Below are positions 52,508 to 61,438 of a stretch of 64,000 nucleotides of DNA, one piece after another. The notes beneath the pieces are model-generated. The model saw only the letters and a program-made list of their open reading frames with translations. It was not told the origin of the DNA and searched no databases. The stretch comes from Bacillota bacterium (lineage in GTDB: Bacteria; Bacillota; Clostridia; Christensenellales; SZUA-584). Each line of letters begins with the position of its first letter. Positions within the stretch are counted from its first letter, which is position 1. The translations under genes and the position numbers were made by a program. The stretch covers positions 137,009 to 201,008 of the forward strand of contig JAEWRI010000022.1 of the NCBI GenBank assembly GCA_023460085.1, written 5' to 3'.

Positions 52508-53317
52508 TCAAGCTTCAGCAGCTTCACTAATCTTGCACGCCTTAGTAGCGTCTTTCAAAGCCACAACATAAACAGTGCGTAAGTATACTTTGTTTGTGCG
52601 TTTATTTGCATCACGTTCTTGTTCTACAGCTACATCTTTCTTCATGTAGCAATAAACCGCTTCCTTAGTTGCTAAGATAGCATAGGTACTTAAAGCCTTA
52701 GTCACGATTACAGGAATACCGGCAATAGTACCAATCATGCCATTGTAGATTACTTCACCCATTTGTGCGGCCTTATAATCTGCATCTTTACGAATATCAG
52801 CCTTCATAGAAGGTGAAATAAGCAAGAATAGCTGGCTTTCATCCTCAACATTCATTTCTGCAATAGCATCAACAATAGCTTCATAGCCAATAGTTGTACC
52901 ATTTTCAAATTCTGAAGTCTTAATTAAAATACTTCCTGCGTTCTCTGTTGCCAAAGCCGCATAGAAATCAGTTGTAAGCTTGTTAGTCATAACCTGTGTT
53001 GCACCCTTCATGCTTACATCAACAATCTGTGGGTCTTTCATAGCATCTTCATCAGTGTAGCTGAATACTTGCTGAATAGTTCCAACTGTATAGTCAATAC
53101 CAACACAAGCTGAAGAACCAGTAACAGTATTACCAGCACCTTCAGCTACTTCCTCTGCTGTGCCTGTATAGGTGTAAGTATTAACTGTTTTAGTCATTCC
53201 AGCACTTTGTTCTAAGCTGGTATCAACAGTCATTAAGCTACGTGCATTGACTGAAGTAGTAAGTAAATCAGTAGCTTTAGATTCTAAAACTACATTTTCA
53301 TAAACTGTGTTTGCCAT
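52508..53317 (-). CDS. Major capsid protein (HK97 fold)
   Basis: 269 residues. MANTVYENVVLESKATDLL, then the N-arm and the characteristic GGNTVTG/VGTIQQVFSYTDEDAMKD and PSMKADIRKDADYKAAQMGEVIYNG stretches (each typical of the N4-gp56/HK97-like coat proteins of Firmicutes phages). No protease gene is found upstream; a separate scaffold protein is encoded instead. Confidence 0.88.
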   Translation of the reverse strand: MANTVYENVVLESKATDLLTTSVNARSLMTVDTSLEQSAGMTKTVNTYTYTGTAEEVAEGAGNTVTGSSACVGIDYTVGTIQQVFSYTDEDAMKDPQIVDVSMKGATQVMTNKLTTDFYAALATENAGSILIKTSEFENGTTIGYEAIVDAIAEMNVEDESQLFLLISPSMKADIRKDADYKAAQMGEVIYNGMIGTIAGIPVIVTKALSTYAILATKEAVYCYMKKDVAVEQERDANKRTNKVYLRTVYVVALKDATKACKISEAAEA

Positions 53318-53331
53318 TATTTATAATCTCC

Positions 53332-53892
53332 TTATCTTTGCGATAATTTTTTGTATAACTCTGGATTACTCTTAAATAGTTCACTTTGTTGTGCCAGAGT
53401 TAGTTTTTTGAATTGGTCTTTGGTTAGTTCCTCTGTAGAAGAACTACCTACTTTAGGTGCACCTGTGTTAAGCTTCTTCTTTACTTCATCTTGAACCGCT
53501 TGCTTAAATAGCTTATCTAGCGTTTCAATCTTGGCCTGTGCTTCTTCAACATCTTCACCAATGGCTATAACATCAGCAAAAGCAGGATTTAAGTTCCTTG
53601 CGGAAAGAACCTTAACAACTTCATTTTTTGTTTGAAGGATATTGAATTCTTTTAGCTGTTCCTGCAACTCTTGAATCTTCATATCCTTTTCAGCGGTTGT
53701 TCGCTGTACTTCATCTAAGCCACTCAAAGAAAGCTGTTTCTCATATTTCTTCTTCTGCTTATCCAAAGCCGCATTAACTCTTTTATCAGCTTCAGTTTGA
53801 AGCAAGGCCATTACTTCATCTTGTGTATAGGTCTTAACTTCTTCCTGTCCATCAACGTTGATATTTTCTTGATTGGTATTTTGATTGTCCAT
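53332..53892 (-). CDS. Scaffold protein (DUF4355 type)
   Basis: 186 residues, low hydrophobicity, mostly coiled coil: EEVKTYTQDEVMALLQTEADKRVNAALDK is the opening typical of DUF4355 scaffolds (first 20 residues are diagnostic), and the C-terminus LTKDQFKKLTLAQQSELF. Directly before the capsid gene. Confidence 0.88.
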   Translation of the reverse strand: MDNQNTNQENINVDGQEEVKTYTQDEVMALLQTEADKRVNAALDKQKKKYEKQLSLSGLDEVQRTTAEKDMKIQELQEQLKEFNILQTKNEVVKVLSARNLNPAFADVIAIGEDVEEAQAKIETLDKLFKQAVQDEVKKKLNTGAPKVGSSSTEELTKDQFKKLTLAQQSELFKSNPELYKKLSQR

Positions 53893-54020
53893 TATTGAAC
53901 TCCTTAAAGATTATGGCTTGCCGCCATCCCCTTTTTGAAAGTATTTGATTGTTTCTTTTACGCCTAACCCCCATTACAAAAGGCAAGTTGTTTTACTAAG
54001 CTAAAACCCCTTGAAAAGCT

Positions 54021-54821
54021 TTATAGTTCTACCACTGGTGCATAGCAACAGCGGCAGTTAGGATGAACCGGCAGTTGTGGTTCAGTTCCAAGCAAATAAA
54101 TACCGCCATTTGCGGCGGCGTTTGCTTCACATTCATCACATAAATCTTCATCATCTTCTGGAATGTATTCTACTTCTTTCACACCTGCTAGTTTGTAACT
54201 GGTTATGCTTGCTGTGTTGTAAGCATAACTGGCTTCAGTTCTTACCAGCCTATCAGCCACACTATAGCCAACGTTCATATCAGCCATTATCTGTGCCTTT
54301 ATTTGGTCTGGCATCTTACCCAAAGTAATCATATCTTCAATGTGCTTGTTCAGTTGGCTTGCTAGATGGTTAGTGTTATCCCACACTCTGTTACTATAAT
54401 TTTTTCCACTCCAAGCACTATTGAGATATTGTGTAGTTTGGGTATTTCTTAGAAAAGTAAATATTCTATCATCTGGGTATAGTTCTTTTAATGTTGTTTC
54501 TAGCGTGTTGTTAAATACTTTACTTATTACTTCATCCATTATGGTTAGTTGTCTGTTTCCAACACCAGTTAGTTCTTGCTGTATAATATCTCGCAGTTGC
54601 GTATATTTTGAATACTGCCATAACTGCGTTCTGGTTAAGGTTTCAGCACCGGCACTATTGATTTGTGCGAATAGAGAATTAATTTGAGTGTCTATTTTTC
54701 GGTAGGTCTGCTGATATAGACGTTCCTGCTTCTTAGAATAGTTGGCGGCTAGGCGTTGTGCTTTTTCCTCACTCTGTCTAGTGCGTTCACTCCAATACTG
54801 GTTCTTCTGTTCCTTGTCCAT
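54021..54821 (-). CDS. Minor head protein (MuF/SPP1 gp7-like)
   Basis: 266 residues from the ATG at 54821. Helical N-terminus rich in Lys, Gln and Tyr; the C-terminal region VGYSVADRLVRTEASYAYN and the LCDECEANAAANGG ... LPVHPNCRC end form the Phage_Mu_F domain. Overlaps the portal gene by 35 nt. About one to a few copies sit at the portal and may enter the cell with DNA. Confidence 0.88.
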   Translation of the reverse strand: MDKEQKNQYWSERTRQSEEKAQRLAANYSKKQERLYQQTYRKIDTQINSLFAQINSAGAETLTRTQLWQYSKYTQLRDIIQQELTGVGNRQLTIMDEVISKVFNNTLETTLKELYPDDRIFTFLRNTQTTQYLNSAWSGKNYSNRVWDNTNHLASQLNKHIEDMITLGKMPDQIKAQIMADMNVGYSVADRLVRTEASYAYNTASITSYKLAGVKEVEYIPEDDEDLCDECEANAAANGGIYLLGTEPQLPVHPNCRCCYAPVVEL

Positions 54822-56121
54822 CTTCTTCACCAGCAAAATCTATTGAGTAACCAGCCGCTTCTTCTTCCTCTATTCGTTTCTTTTCTGCTTCATAATCAAC
54901 ATCAATAGGCAGTAGGCCAACCTGTGTTTCTTTGCTTAATAGGTGTCCAACCTTATTCACTACATCAGCCATTTCAACTAAGTTAGCTGGTATGTTACGC
55001 TTGAATGTTAGGTTGATTGCACGATAGTCATATTCAGAACCCATAATAGAAAGCATATTGCAGATAAGTTCAATGCGGCGTTGTAGGCCTTTTTTAAAGC
55101 TACGTTCCTTTTTAGAAGTGGTGTTTTCTAACCCCATCAGCTTATACTTCATAGCAACACCAGAAGCATTTGCCGCAAAGTTTTCATCAGTCATTGGCGG
55201 CGTTTTGCTGAACTTGTGAATATCACTATCTATGCGGTTCTTTAGGTTCTCAACATAGGTATCATTAATGGTCTTTATTAGCCACTGTGCGGCAGAACCT
55301 TCTGGAAGGGTAATTACTCTGTTTTCCTTCATGTTGGCTACATCATCTGCTTCTAAGCCATCAACACCAGTTAAGGCCAAATAAGCATCTGCAAAGTATT
55401 CCATATCATTAACGCTATCACTTTGTATTTTGTCGTAAGCGTCAATAAGGGGAATTACTGTTTCATAATCACCTAATTCTTCTTCATTATTGCAGTAAAC
55501 AATAATAGGAACTGCGTTAAACTGGTGTTGCTGTTCATCAAGCAACAGCATACCGGCTATACTCTTTTCCCATTGCTGAATATAGGTTTTACTGTAGACT
55601 TCAACAAAGGTTTTAGTGTTGCCAGTCAGAATATCCTTTTCATCATAGTAGCGGATAAAGAAAAGTAAATCTTCTTCAACCGTATTATCATAGACAGGAA
55701 TACAGCCTTCAGCACTAACCTTCTTAAAGCGAATATCCGCATTATCATCTAAGTAAAGAAGTTCATAGGCTGTACCATAGATAGAAGCATCTTTAGCCAG
55801 TTCTGAATTCTCTGCGGCTTCATCATTGTAGTTATAGATAGCAGTTAAGGAATTAAGCAACTCTATTTCTTCACTGTTGTAGCTTACAGGTTCACCCATG
55901 AAATAGCCAACCATAATGTCAGTTATGTAGTTGGCATAAGGGTTAACTACCTTGTTGTTTGGCTTAGTAGCGTCTACCATAGTGCGGCTTAGAATAGCTT
56001 GATTTCCTATGTAGTAATCAGCTAACTTCTTTCTATTTGCGGCTTCACCAGCGTTATCTTCTATATACTTCAGAATTAGTTCTGGTGTAAGCACGCTATC
56101 TTTCTTTAATCTGTATTTCAT
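54787..56121 (-). CDS. Portal protein (SPP1 gp6-like)
   Basis: 444 residues. NRKKLADYYIGNQAILSR, KVVNPYANYITDIMVGYFMG (tunnel wing) and GLENTTSKKERSFKKGLQRRIELI are standard portal segments. Twelve copies form the DNA entry ring. Acidic C-terminal tail. Confidence 0.92.
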   Translation of the reverse strand: MKYRLKKDSVLTPELILKYIEDNAGEAANRKKLADYYIGNQAILSRTMVDATKPNNKVVNPYANYITDIMVGYFMGEPVSYNSEEIELLNSLTAIYNYNDEAAENSELAKDASIYGTAYELLYLDDNADIRFKKVSAEGCIPVYDNTVEEDLLFFIRYYDEKDILTGNTKTFVEVYSKTYIQQWEKSIAGMLLLDEQQHQFNAVPIIVYCNNEEELGDYETVIPLIDAYDKIQSDSVNDMEYFADAYLALTGVDGLEADDVANMKENRVITLPEGSAAQWLIKTINDTYVENLKNRIDSDIHKFSKTPPMTDENFAANASGVAMKYKLMGLENTTSKKERSFKKGLQRRIELICNMLSIMGSEYDYRAINLTFKRNIPANLVEMADVVNKVGHLLSKETQVGLLPIDVDYEAEKKRIEEEEAAGYSIDFAGEEDGQGTEEPVLE

Positions 56122-56131
56122 TTAGTCACCT

Positions 56132-57364
56132 CTATAAACCAAGTGCCGCCTTATTCAGCGTGCCTACCTTTCTAATGTTTTCAACGCACTGTAACGAGTA
56201 ACGCAAAGCATCAATGCAGTGGTTAAAATCATCGTTAGGTTCGTTAATGTATTCATTTGTGGCTTTGTCTTTTTTCCAAGAATAATTCTGGAATTCAGTT
56301 ATAAGGTTCTGGCACTTTTGATTAACCAGTATTTCATATTGCTGTAGCTTCTGAATACCTTGAAGCACTGAACCTTTGCCTTTAGTTGCGGCCTTTATGC
56401 GTGTTACGCCTTGTCGCTTGATTTCTTCAATAGATTTCTGTTCAGCACTATCAGCAATGATTAGTTCTTTGCCATAGCCTTTATACTTGATAGTGTTGGC
56501 TATAGCGTCATTCAACATAGCGTGTTGATAGTGTTCATCAGTTATATATATCTTCTTATCTTCTTCATCCAGATAGGCGGCTATAAAGGCTGTAGCATCA
56601 TTCACATAGCCAAAGTCAAGGCCGCACATTAACTTAGCGGTTGAAGGCGGCTGTATGTCTGAAATTGTCCAGTTGTAAAAAACCAGCTTATCTAAGCTGG
56701 CAAACTCACCTAAAGCATAAACCTTATAGTATGAAGGGTTAATCTTCTTCATATGTTCCAGATAGTCAATGAAGTTTTGTTTAAGGTGCGTTATATTATC
56801 CAAGTAAGTTGTTTTAATTATTATGGTGTTTATAGGCGGCGTGCCTGTGTTAAAGCCAAAATACTTGTAAACCCAATTTACTTTAGATATAGGGTTAAAA
56901 GAAACAATAACCTGTAAGTTCTGCTTCTTAACTCTTAAACGTAAGTTTAATTGCGTAAATTCTTCTTCATTTATTTCAGTAGCTTCTTCAACCCATATAT
57001 CAGTAATATCAGTTATTGACTTTATCTTTTCGCTATCATCAAGGCCTTTAAAAAGAATGATACTGCCATTAGGCAATTCAATTGAAAATATAGATAGGTT
57101 AATCTTACAATCTTGTTTAATTTGAAAAAGAGAAAGCATATCTAAGAAAAGCTGAAACACACTATCTTTTATAGTGCGGCCTACCTTTCTAATAACCAAT
57201 ATCTTTCTCTTATCGTTTAATGCCTTGATAAGTAGCTTCTGTGCTATGAAGTATGACTTACCAGAACCGGCAGAACCATAATAGACTTCTGTATTATGCG
57301 AATAGTCAAAAACATAAGGAAAGTAAGCATCATTAAAGAAGCGGCGTTTAATTCCAATTTTCAT
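56132..57364 (-). CDS. terL: Terminase large subunit (PBSX type)
   Basis: 410 residues. ATPase: EVYYGSAGSGKSYFIAQKL (Walker A, about 28-35) and ITDIWVEEATEINEEEF (Walker B with catalytic Glu). Nuclease: LMCGLDFGYVNDATAFI (first Asp), ELIIADSAEQKSIEEI (second) and HCIDALRYSLQ (third). All catalytic positions look intact. Packages DNA into the prohead. Confidence 0.94.
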   Translation of the reverse strand: MKIGIKRRFFNDAYFPYVFDYSHNTEVYYGSAGSGKSYFIAQKLLIKALNDKRKILVIRKVGRTIKDSVFQLFLDMLSLFQIKQDCKINLSIFSIELPNGSIILFKGLDDSEKIKSITDITDIWVEEATEINEEEFTQLNLRLRVKKQNLQVIVSFNPISKVNWVYKYFGFNTGTPPINTIIIKTTYLDNITHLKQNFIDYLEHMKKINPSYYKVYALGEFASLDKLVFYNWTISDIQPPSTAKLMCGLDFGYVNDATAFIAAYLDEEDKKIYITDEHYQHAMLNDAIANTIKYKGYGKELIIADSAEQKSIEEIKRQGVTRIKAATKGKGSVLQGIQKLQQYEILVNQKCQNLITEFQNYSWKKDKATNEYINEPNDDFNHCIDALRYSLQCVENIRKVGTLNKAALGL

Positions 57365-57378
57365 AGTATCACCGCTTA

Positions 57379-57720
57379 TTAATCTTCGATAATATCTACT
57401 ACAATGGTTCTTTCACCTATTTGTTCAATCTTTTCAGTTGCCTTAAAGCCAGAGTAATCAAGAATGTACTTTGCCGCATTTAAGGCGGCAGAAAGGCTAT
57501 CATCATTATCTAATACATTTTCCATTCTGCTGATTGCTTTAGAAACTAAAGAACTAAACTTGTTTTCAATTTCTTCTTGAAATTTCTTAGCATATATTTC
57601 ATCATGCTTCCATCGTGAAACTGTAGTTTCATGCACTCCAAGTATATCAGCTACTTCTTTTTGCTTCTTATTCTCATAGACTAAAAGGCGAATAGCTTCT
57701 TCTTGTTTTTCACTCAACAT
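57379..57720 (-). CDS. terS: Terminase small subunit
   Basis: 113 residues from the ATG at 57720 (GAGAGGTG before it). N-terminal HTH: SEKQEEAIRLLVYENKKQK and ILGVHETTVSRWKHDEIYAKKF, then a helical oligomerisation region. It recognises the packaging site and hands DNA to the large subunit. Confidence 0.88.
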   Translation of the reverse strand: MLSEKQEEAIRLLVYENKKQKEVADILGVHETTVSRWKHDEIYAKKFQEEIENKFSSLVSKAISRMENVLDNDDSLSAALNAAKYILDYSGFKATEKIEQIGERTIVVDIIED

Positions 57721-57958
57721 AGCCTTCACCTCTCTTATCTCTAATTAGGCTTCTTATATCTCTGTAAGAAGCAAGAAATTTGTGTAGTTCAACTACAGTA
57801 TTGGTTTTTCTAAACTGCTTAATAGCGATTGATACACCATGACAAATAGGAAAAACCGCATAATACACTTGTCCATCTTCAGTATCTATAGTTGGCAGTA
57901 AATCGGTAGCCATGTAGATATAGGTGATAAGGTTAAGGCTGTAAATTCTCTTATCCAT
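57710..57958 (-). CDS. Small hypothetical phage protein
   Basis: 82 residues from the ATG at 57958 (AAGGTG 6 nt before it; the GTG of the longer frame is less good). Short alpha/beta protein with VYYAVFPICHGVSIAIKQF. Overlaps both neighbours. Not recognised. Confidence 0.65.
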   Translation of the reverse strand: MDKRIYSLNLITYIYMATDLLPTIDTEDGQVYYAVFPICHGVSIAIKQFRKTNTVVELHKFLASYRDIRSLIRDKRGEGYVE

Positions 57959-58127
57959 CACTATCACCTTCAGCTATAATTGCTTCATACAGTTCTTTAG
58001 CTTCGTTAAACTGCTTTTCAGCTATCAACATGCGGCTATACAGAATTCTTAGTTCAGTATCTTTATAGCCTGTTAGTGGGTATTTCTCTAAGTTCTCATA
58101 ATAAGTAACTGTTTGCTTTTCCTCCAT
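57951..58127 (-). CDS. Small hypothetical phage protein
   Basis: 58 residues from the ATG at 58127 (GGAGG 8 nt before it). Acidic helical-hairpin peptide, ELRILYSRMLIAEKQFNEAK, resembling one TPR-like unit. Not recognised. Confidence 0.6.
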   Translation of the reverse strand: MEEKQTVTYYENLEKYPLTGYKDTELRILYSRMLIAEKQFNEAKELYEAIIAEGDSDG

Positions 58128-58142
58128 TTGCTGTTCCTCCAA

Positions 58143-58391
58143 TTAAAGAATAAATATCGTTGCATATACAACATAAATATTGTCAGCAACTTGTTGTAAA
58201 TCAGCTTCAATAATGCCTGTTTTATTCAATACTCCTTGTAGTTGAATGGCTTCTTCCTTATCGAAAGCACCCCATCTTATTTGGCGTTGTGTTCCAAAGT
58301 CGTGAATAGTGCAATCACCTTTTTCTTTACAAACAAGAAATTTAGCACCGGCATTATTTATTTCATGCCACTTTTTTGTAGTAATAATCAT
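58143..58391 (-). CDS. Small hypothetical phage protein
   Basis: 82 residues; GGAGG about 10 nt before the ATG. Small alpha/beta protein with GDCTIHDFGTQRQIRWGAF. Not recognised. Confidence 0.6.
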   Translation of the reverse strand: MIITTKKWHEINNAGAKFLVCKEKGDCTIHDFGTQRQIRWGAFDKEEAIQLQGVLNKTGIIEADLQQVADNIYVVYATIFIL

Positions 58392-58426
58392 AATCGTATT
58401 TCCTCCAATTGTTTGTATCAGTGCTG

Positions 58427-58918
58427 TTAAGCACTAATATTTTTGTAGTGCGGCAGTTTCTCAATTTTATTTAATGGGATTAATGCAATTTCCCCAAGCT
58501 TTAGGTACTCGCCGCACTCAAATTGTTTTGTTTCTATATGCTTAAAAGAATTATTGTTATATAACTCTCTAAGTTCATTTGTTCTTACGCAATGGATAAC
58601 TTCTTGCTGAATATCAACAAAGAAGATAAATAATGCTTTAGTATAAAAAAACCAGCCTTTCTTCTTAGCTGATTTATTGGTTATTGTTTCAACGCATATG
58701 TTGCCAGTGTCGGCTATACGGCTATCTGCTTTGACTTCTATAGTTAAGGCCAATCTATCTTCCTGCTGTGCTATAAGGTCAATATCTTGTAGTTGGTATT
58801 GTTTGCTGTCTGAAACATCTTCTATAATGTAACCTTGCTGTTCTAAGAAGGTTGCGGCTAAAGCTTCGCCTTTTCTTCCTGCCGCAAGTGCCGCACTAAA
58901 ATTATTGTAGTTTCCCAT
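58427..58918 (-). CDS. PD-(D/E)XK nuclease-like protein
   Basis: 163 residues. GRKGEALAATFLEQQGY, then DIDLIAQQ and LTIEVKAD reproduce the order G-x-x-GE, D, E-x-K of PD-(D/E)XK nucleases (UPF0102/Holliday-resolvase-like arrangement). It opens the late minus-strand block, some 1.2 kb before terminase. It might process phage DNA or protect against other DNA. The identification rests on motif order only. Confidence 0.6.
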   Translation of the reverse strand: MGNYNNFSAALAAGRKGEALAATFLEQQGYIIEDVSDSKQYQLQDIDLIAQQEDRLALTIEVKADSRIADTGNICVETITNKSAKKKGWFFYTKALFIFFVDIQQEVIHCVRTNELRELYNNNSFKHIETKQFECGEYLKLGEIALIPLNKIEKLPHYKNISA

Positions 58919-59029
58919 AGTTTTTAGTTACTCCTATTAAGTGATAGGGTTTTTGTTTTCTCCCTTCACTGGGTTAGTGGCAACTATGGGTAGGTAATAT
59001 AGATTTTTCTGCGGAATTTTTACTTTTTG

Positions 59030-59038
59030 TGTTATAAT
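59030..59038 (+). promoter_or_regulatory. Extended -10 promoter element
   Basis: TGTTATAAT (TG-N-TATAAT); no good -35. Drives the two plus-strand genes that follow. Confidence 0.55.
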
Positions 59039-59071
59039 AATCTATATTAATATAAATATAAGGAGTTTCTT

Positions 59072-59341
59072 ATGTTTGGATTAACAGAAGTTCAGCGAAT
59101 AAAAAATGGTGGTCAAGCTAAACTCTCAAAACGTCAAATAGTTTTTCTTATTATTAGTTTAAATGCCGCTAAAGCAAACTTATCACCAAAACAATATTAT
59201 CAACTTGAATGTCTTTTTGGTATGTATCGTAGAGATAAACAAAAGGTGGTTATGGACTGTGCAAAATACTTAGCGGTCTGTGATGAAATGATTGCAGACT
59301 TTGAAGAAATTGCACCCTTTGAATTAATTAATGGTCAGTAA
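59072..59341 (+). CDS. Plus-strand prophage cargo protein, unknown
   Basis: 89 residues; AAGGAG 6 nt before the ATG. Basic helical N-terminal half (KNGGQAKLSKRQIVFLIISL) and acidic C-terminal helix. No family recognised. It opposes the surrounding late genes and has its own promoter, so it may be expressed in the lysogen. Confidence 0.65.
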   Translation: MFGLTEVQRIKNGGQAKLSKRQIVFLIISLNAAKANLSPKQYYQLECLFGMYRRDKQKVVMDCAKYLAVCDEMIADFEEIAPFELINGQ

Positions 59342-59353
59342 GGAGTAATCATA

Positions 59354-59857
59354 ATGGAACTTGCAAACATTATTGTATCTGGTATTCTTGGTTTAGCAGT
59401 AATAGCTTTAACGTTCATCAGTTTAAATCAAAATAAAAAGTCAATTGAGCATGAAAAGAAAATGCGTGCCTTAGAAATAAAAGTTTCTACTTTTGAATTA
59501 ATTCAAGAAGTATATTTTTTCTTTACTTGCGATTTAGCCAATCCGGATTTTTTTAATTTCGAAGAACTATTTATTAATTTTAATAATAGTTTTACAAGAT
59601 TAACTAAACTAGGATTTTTAATAGATTTCTTATTCGATAATGATTTAAAGTATAAACTTAAATGTAAAATTAGTTCTATACAACAAGTTCTCCTAAATAA
59701 AGAGTTCCCAAGTTTCGATATAAATCAAATTGATGAAGGAATAAAGAATTTGCTTATTTCGCCAATAGAAAGTCATCAAAGACAAGCAGTTTTTCTTTAT
59801 GAAATAAATAAAGATATCGTTGAATTATTTAATCCCTATAAACTAAATCTCAAATAA
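59354..59857 (+). CDS. Plus-strand prophage cargo protein with N-terminal membrane anchor
   Basis: 167 residues; AAGGAG before the ATG, 12 nt after the previous stop. One N-terminal membrane segment (IIVSGILGLAVIALTFISL), then a soluble helical domain rich in Phe and Asn. Very AT-rich even for the prophage. Layout (anchor plus helical domain) is shared with some phage-exclusion proteins, but no motif proves it. Confidence 0.65.
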   Translation: MELANIIVSGILGLAVIALTFISLNQNKKSIEHEKKMRALEIKVSTFELIQEVYFFFTCDLANPDFFNFEELFINFNNSFTRLTKLGFLIDFLFDNDLKYKLKCKISSIQQVLLNKEFPSFDINQIDEGIKNLLISPIESHQRQAVFLYEINKDIVELFNPYKLNLK

Positions 59858-59892
59858 ATTTTCTAAAATCAGCGGCAATTCAACCATAGGAA

Positions 59893-60030
59893 TTTAGCCT
59901 TCAGTATAAATAATAGAGAAGGCTAAAAACTATACCTTATTTGCTTCTAAAAGGTAGGAAAATTAGTATAGATTATATACTAATAAAGAATTAAGCGGCA
60001 GCCTTTACGATTGCCGCCTTACCTTTACTT
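59893..60030. other. Non-coding stretch with three hairpins
   Basis: Ten-bp TTTAGCCTTC/GAAGGCTAAA (59893-59927), 8-bp TTAGTATA/TATACTAA (about 59966-59986) and a GCGGCA/TGCCGC stem near 60000-60025. The first probably ends the plus-strand pair and the last the minus-strand peptide gene. Confidence 0.5.
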
Positions 60031-60183
60031 TCAAGGTATACTTTCTACTTGTCCACTATTACTATTATAATAGTGACTTTTGCCATAGTTTAAACTACTC
60101 AATCCACCGCTATTATCACCATTAGCCATAGCGATTAAAACAATGATTACAATGATTATTACCACAATCCAACCCTTTTTCAT
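60031..60183 (-). CDS. 50-residue membrane peptide
   Basis: ATG at 60183 with GGAGGGCG before it; TGA at 60031-60033. A start MKKGWIVVIIIVIIVLIAMA forms one membrane segment, followed by a Ser/Asn/Tyr-rich tail. It is divergent from the ribbon-helix-helix gene at 60305, the same arrangement as at the left end. It could be a membrane-active toxin or an exported peptide. Confidence 0.6.
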   Translation of the reverse strand: MKKGWIVVIIIVIIVLIAMANGDNSGGLSSLNYGKSHYYNSNSGQVESIP

Positions 60184-60304
60184 TTCACGCCCTCCATTTA
60201 ATTTGATATTATAATTAATATCATCTTTGCTATCACATTGTAATATATTTTACTATCTTGTGTCAAACTACAATAATAGTAATAGTGAAATGAGGTGTGA
60301 TATT

Positions 60305-60505
60305 GTGAGTGAGTTAAAAGATAAAGACCAGCCGCTTATTATAAAGAAGCGTGGTGAAGATGGTAATAAGGTTATTACCGTTCGTATTAAAGAAGGCATC
60401 TTAGAGAGTCTTGATAGAATAGCCAAAGAAAACAACTATTCACGCAATGAGATTATCAACATCATCTTAGAACATGGTATTAAAACCATGGTTATTGAGA
60501 AGTGA
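60305..60505 (+). CDS. Ribbon-helix-helix (Arc/CopG-like) DNA-binding protein
   Basis: 66 residues from a GTG at 60305 with GAGGTG about 7 nt before it. KVITVRIKEGILESLDRIA and YSRNEIINIILEHGI form the RHH. Paralogue of 41794-41973 (shared KKxGEDG, RIKE, SRNE, NII). Plus strand; convergent with the initiator gene, whose stop is adjacent. Confidence 0.78.
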   Translation: MSELKDKDQPLIIKKRGEDGNKVITVRIKEGILESLDRIAKENNYSRNEIINIILEHGIKTMVIEK

Positions 60506-61297
60506 TTATGCTTCAGCAATATCATCATATAATTCTGTTAAATCCATTAGCTGTTTCTTAGGTTTATTCTTATTAGGATTGATAGTCACTGCCATTACTT
60601 TCTGATTTTGAATAGAAGCAAATTGTTGAGCAATTCTATCTTTATTGGCCTTTAGCTTGTTTAGGCTTTCAGTAATCTCTTTTTGGTAATCAGCATTAAA
60701 AAGTAGGCCATAACCATATCTATCCCAAGTTGTTTGCGGTTTGCCGTTAAGTGCGGCATCAATCCATTCTTCAGCAAAGCCTTTTGCCGCAAGCTGTTCT
60801 ATTGCCTTCTGTTTTTCTCCCTTCTCATTTGAGGAAGGACTATCTATCTTATATGTTATTATATGTTTATCTATTTCTCTATCACTTTTGGGAACTACTT
60901 TGTTCACTTTTAGGAACCCTGTATATCCTTTTTGGGAACAACTTTGTTCGTTTTTGGGAACAAGGTCACTTTTATTTAGTTCGCTTTTGGGAACTGGATT
61001 AGTAAAAAAATTATAAATATTGCCTTGTTTTAATTGTAGATAGCCTTCATCAACTAATAGTGCTACAGCTTTATGGTATGTAGTTTTTTTAATTCCTGTT
61101 GCATCTTCAAAAGCCTTTTGGCTAAGTGCTAAATCGAAGCCATCTGCATTACTCGATAAGTATAAATACAGAACAAAGGCTGAAGGCGTTAAAATTGCCT
61201 GAGCTTCTAACCACTCATTATTTTTAATTTGAAGAAAGTCTTTTACACACTTGCTTTTGCAAATATGTATAACTTTCTGGTTTGCTACTGTTGTCAT
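60506..61297 (-). CDS. Phage replication-initiator-like winged-helix protein
   Basis: 263 residues from the ATG at 61297 (GGGTGG 8 nt before it). Residues about 30-110 form a wHTH of the DnaD/RepA N-terminal type: NEWLEAQAILTPSAFVLYLYL, then LSQKAFEDATGIKKTTYHKAVALLVDEGYL. The rest is charged and low-complexity with a C-terminal helical part (QLAAKGFAEEWIDAALNGK). It is the only replication-type protein seen in the prophage. Expressed from a strong promoter through a structured leader. Confidence 0.7.
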   Translation of the reverse strand: MTTVANQKVIHICKSKCVKDFLQIKNNEWLEAQAILTPSAFVLYLYLSSNADGFDLALSQKAFEDATGIKKTTYHKAVALLVDEGYLQLKQGNIYNFFTNPVPKSELNKSDLVPKNEQSCSQKGYTGFLKVNKVVPKSDREIDKHIITYKIDSPSSNEKGEKQKAIEQLAAKGFAEEWIDAALNGKPQTTWDRYGYGLLFNADYQKEITESLNKLKANKDRIAQQFASIQNQKVMAVTINPNKNKPKKQLMDLTELYDDIAEA

Positions 61298-61339
61298 AAT
61301 AATTACCACCCTAATATTATTTACCACCTAAATAAAATA

Positions 61340-61403
61340 AGTAAGACTGCGGCTGGTGGTATAGCCGCATAAGATAGAGTAGCTACTCTCTATCCGTCTT
61401 ACT
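61340..61403 (-). ncRNA. Three-way-junction leader element of the initiator gene
   Basis: An outer 8-bp stem (61340-61347 with 61396-61403) encloses two hairpins: a 7-bp GC-rich stem (61348-61354 with 61363-61369) and a 7-bp stem (61373-61379 with 61388-61394) whose centre is a 14-bp palindrome. It lies in the leader between promoter and start codon. Could act as a regulatory RNA fold or as part of a replication origin. Confidence 0.55.
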
Positions 61404-61438
61404 TTCCAGTAAACTTAATTATTTTTTACTTCTCTCTT

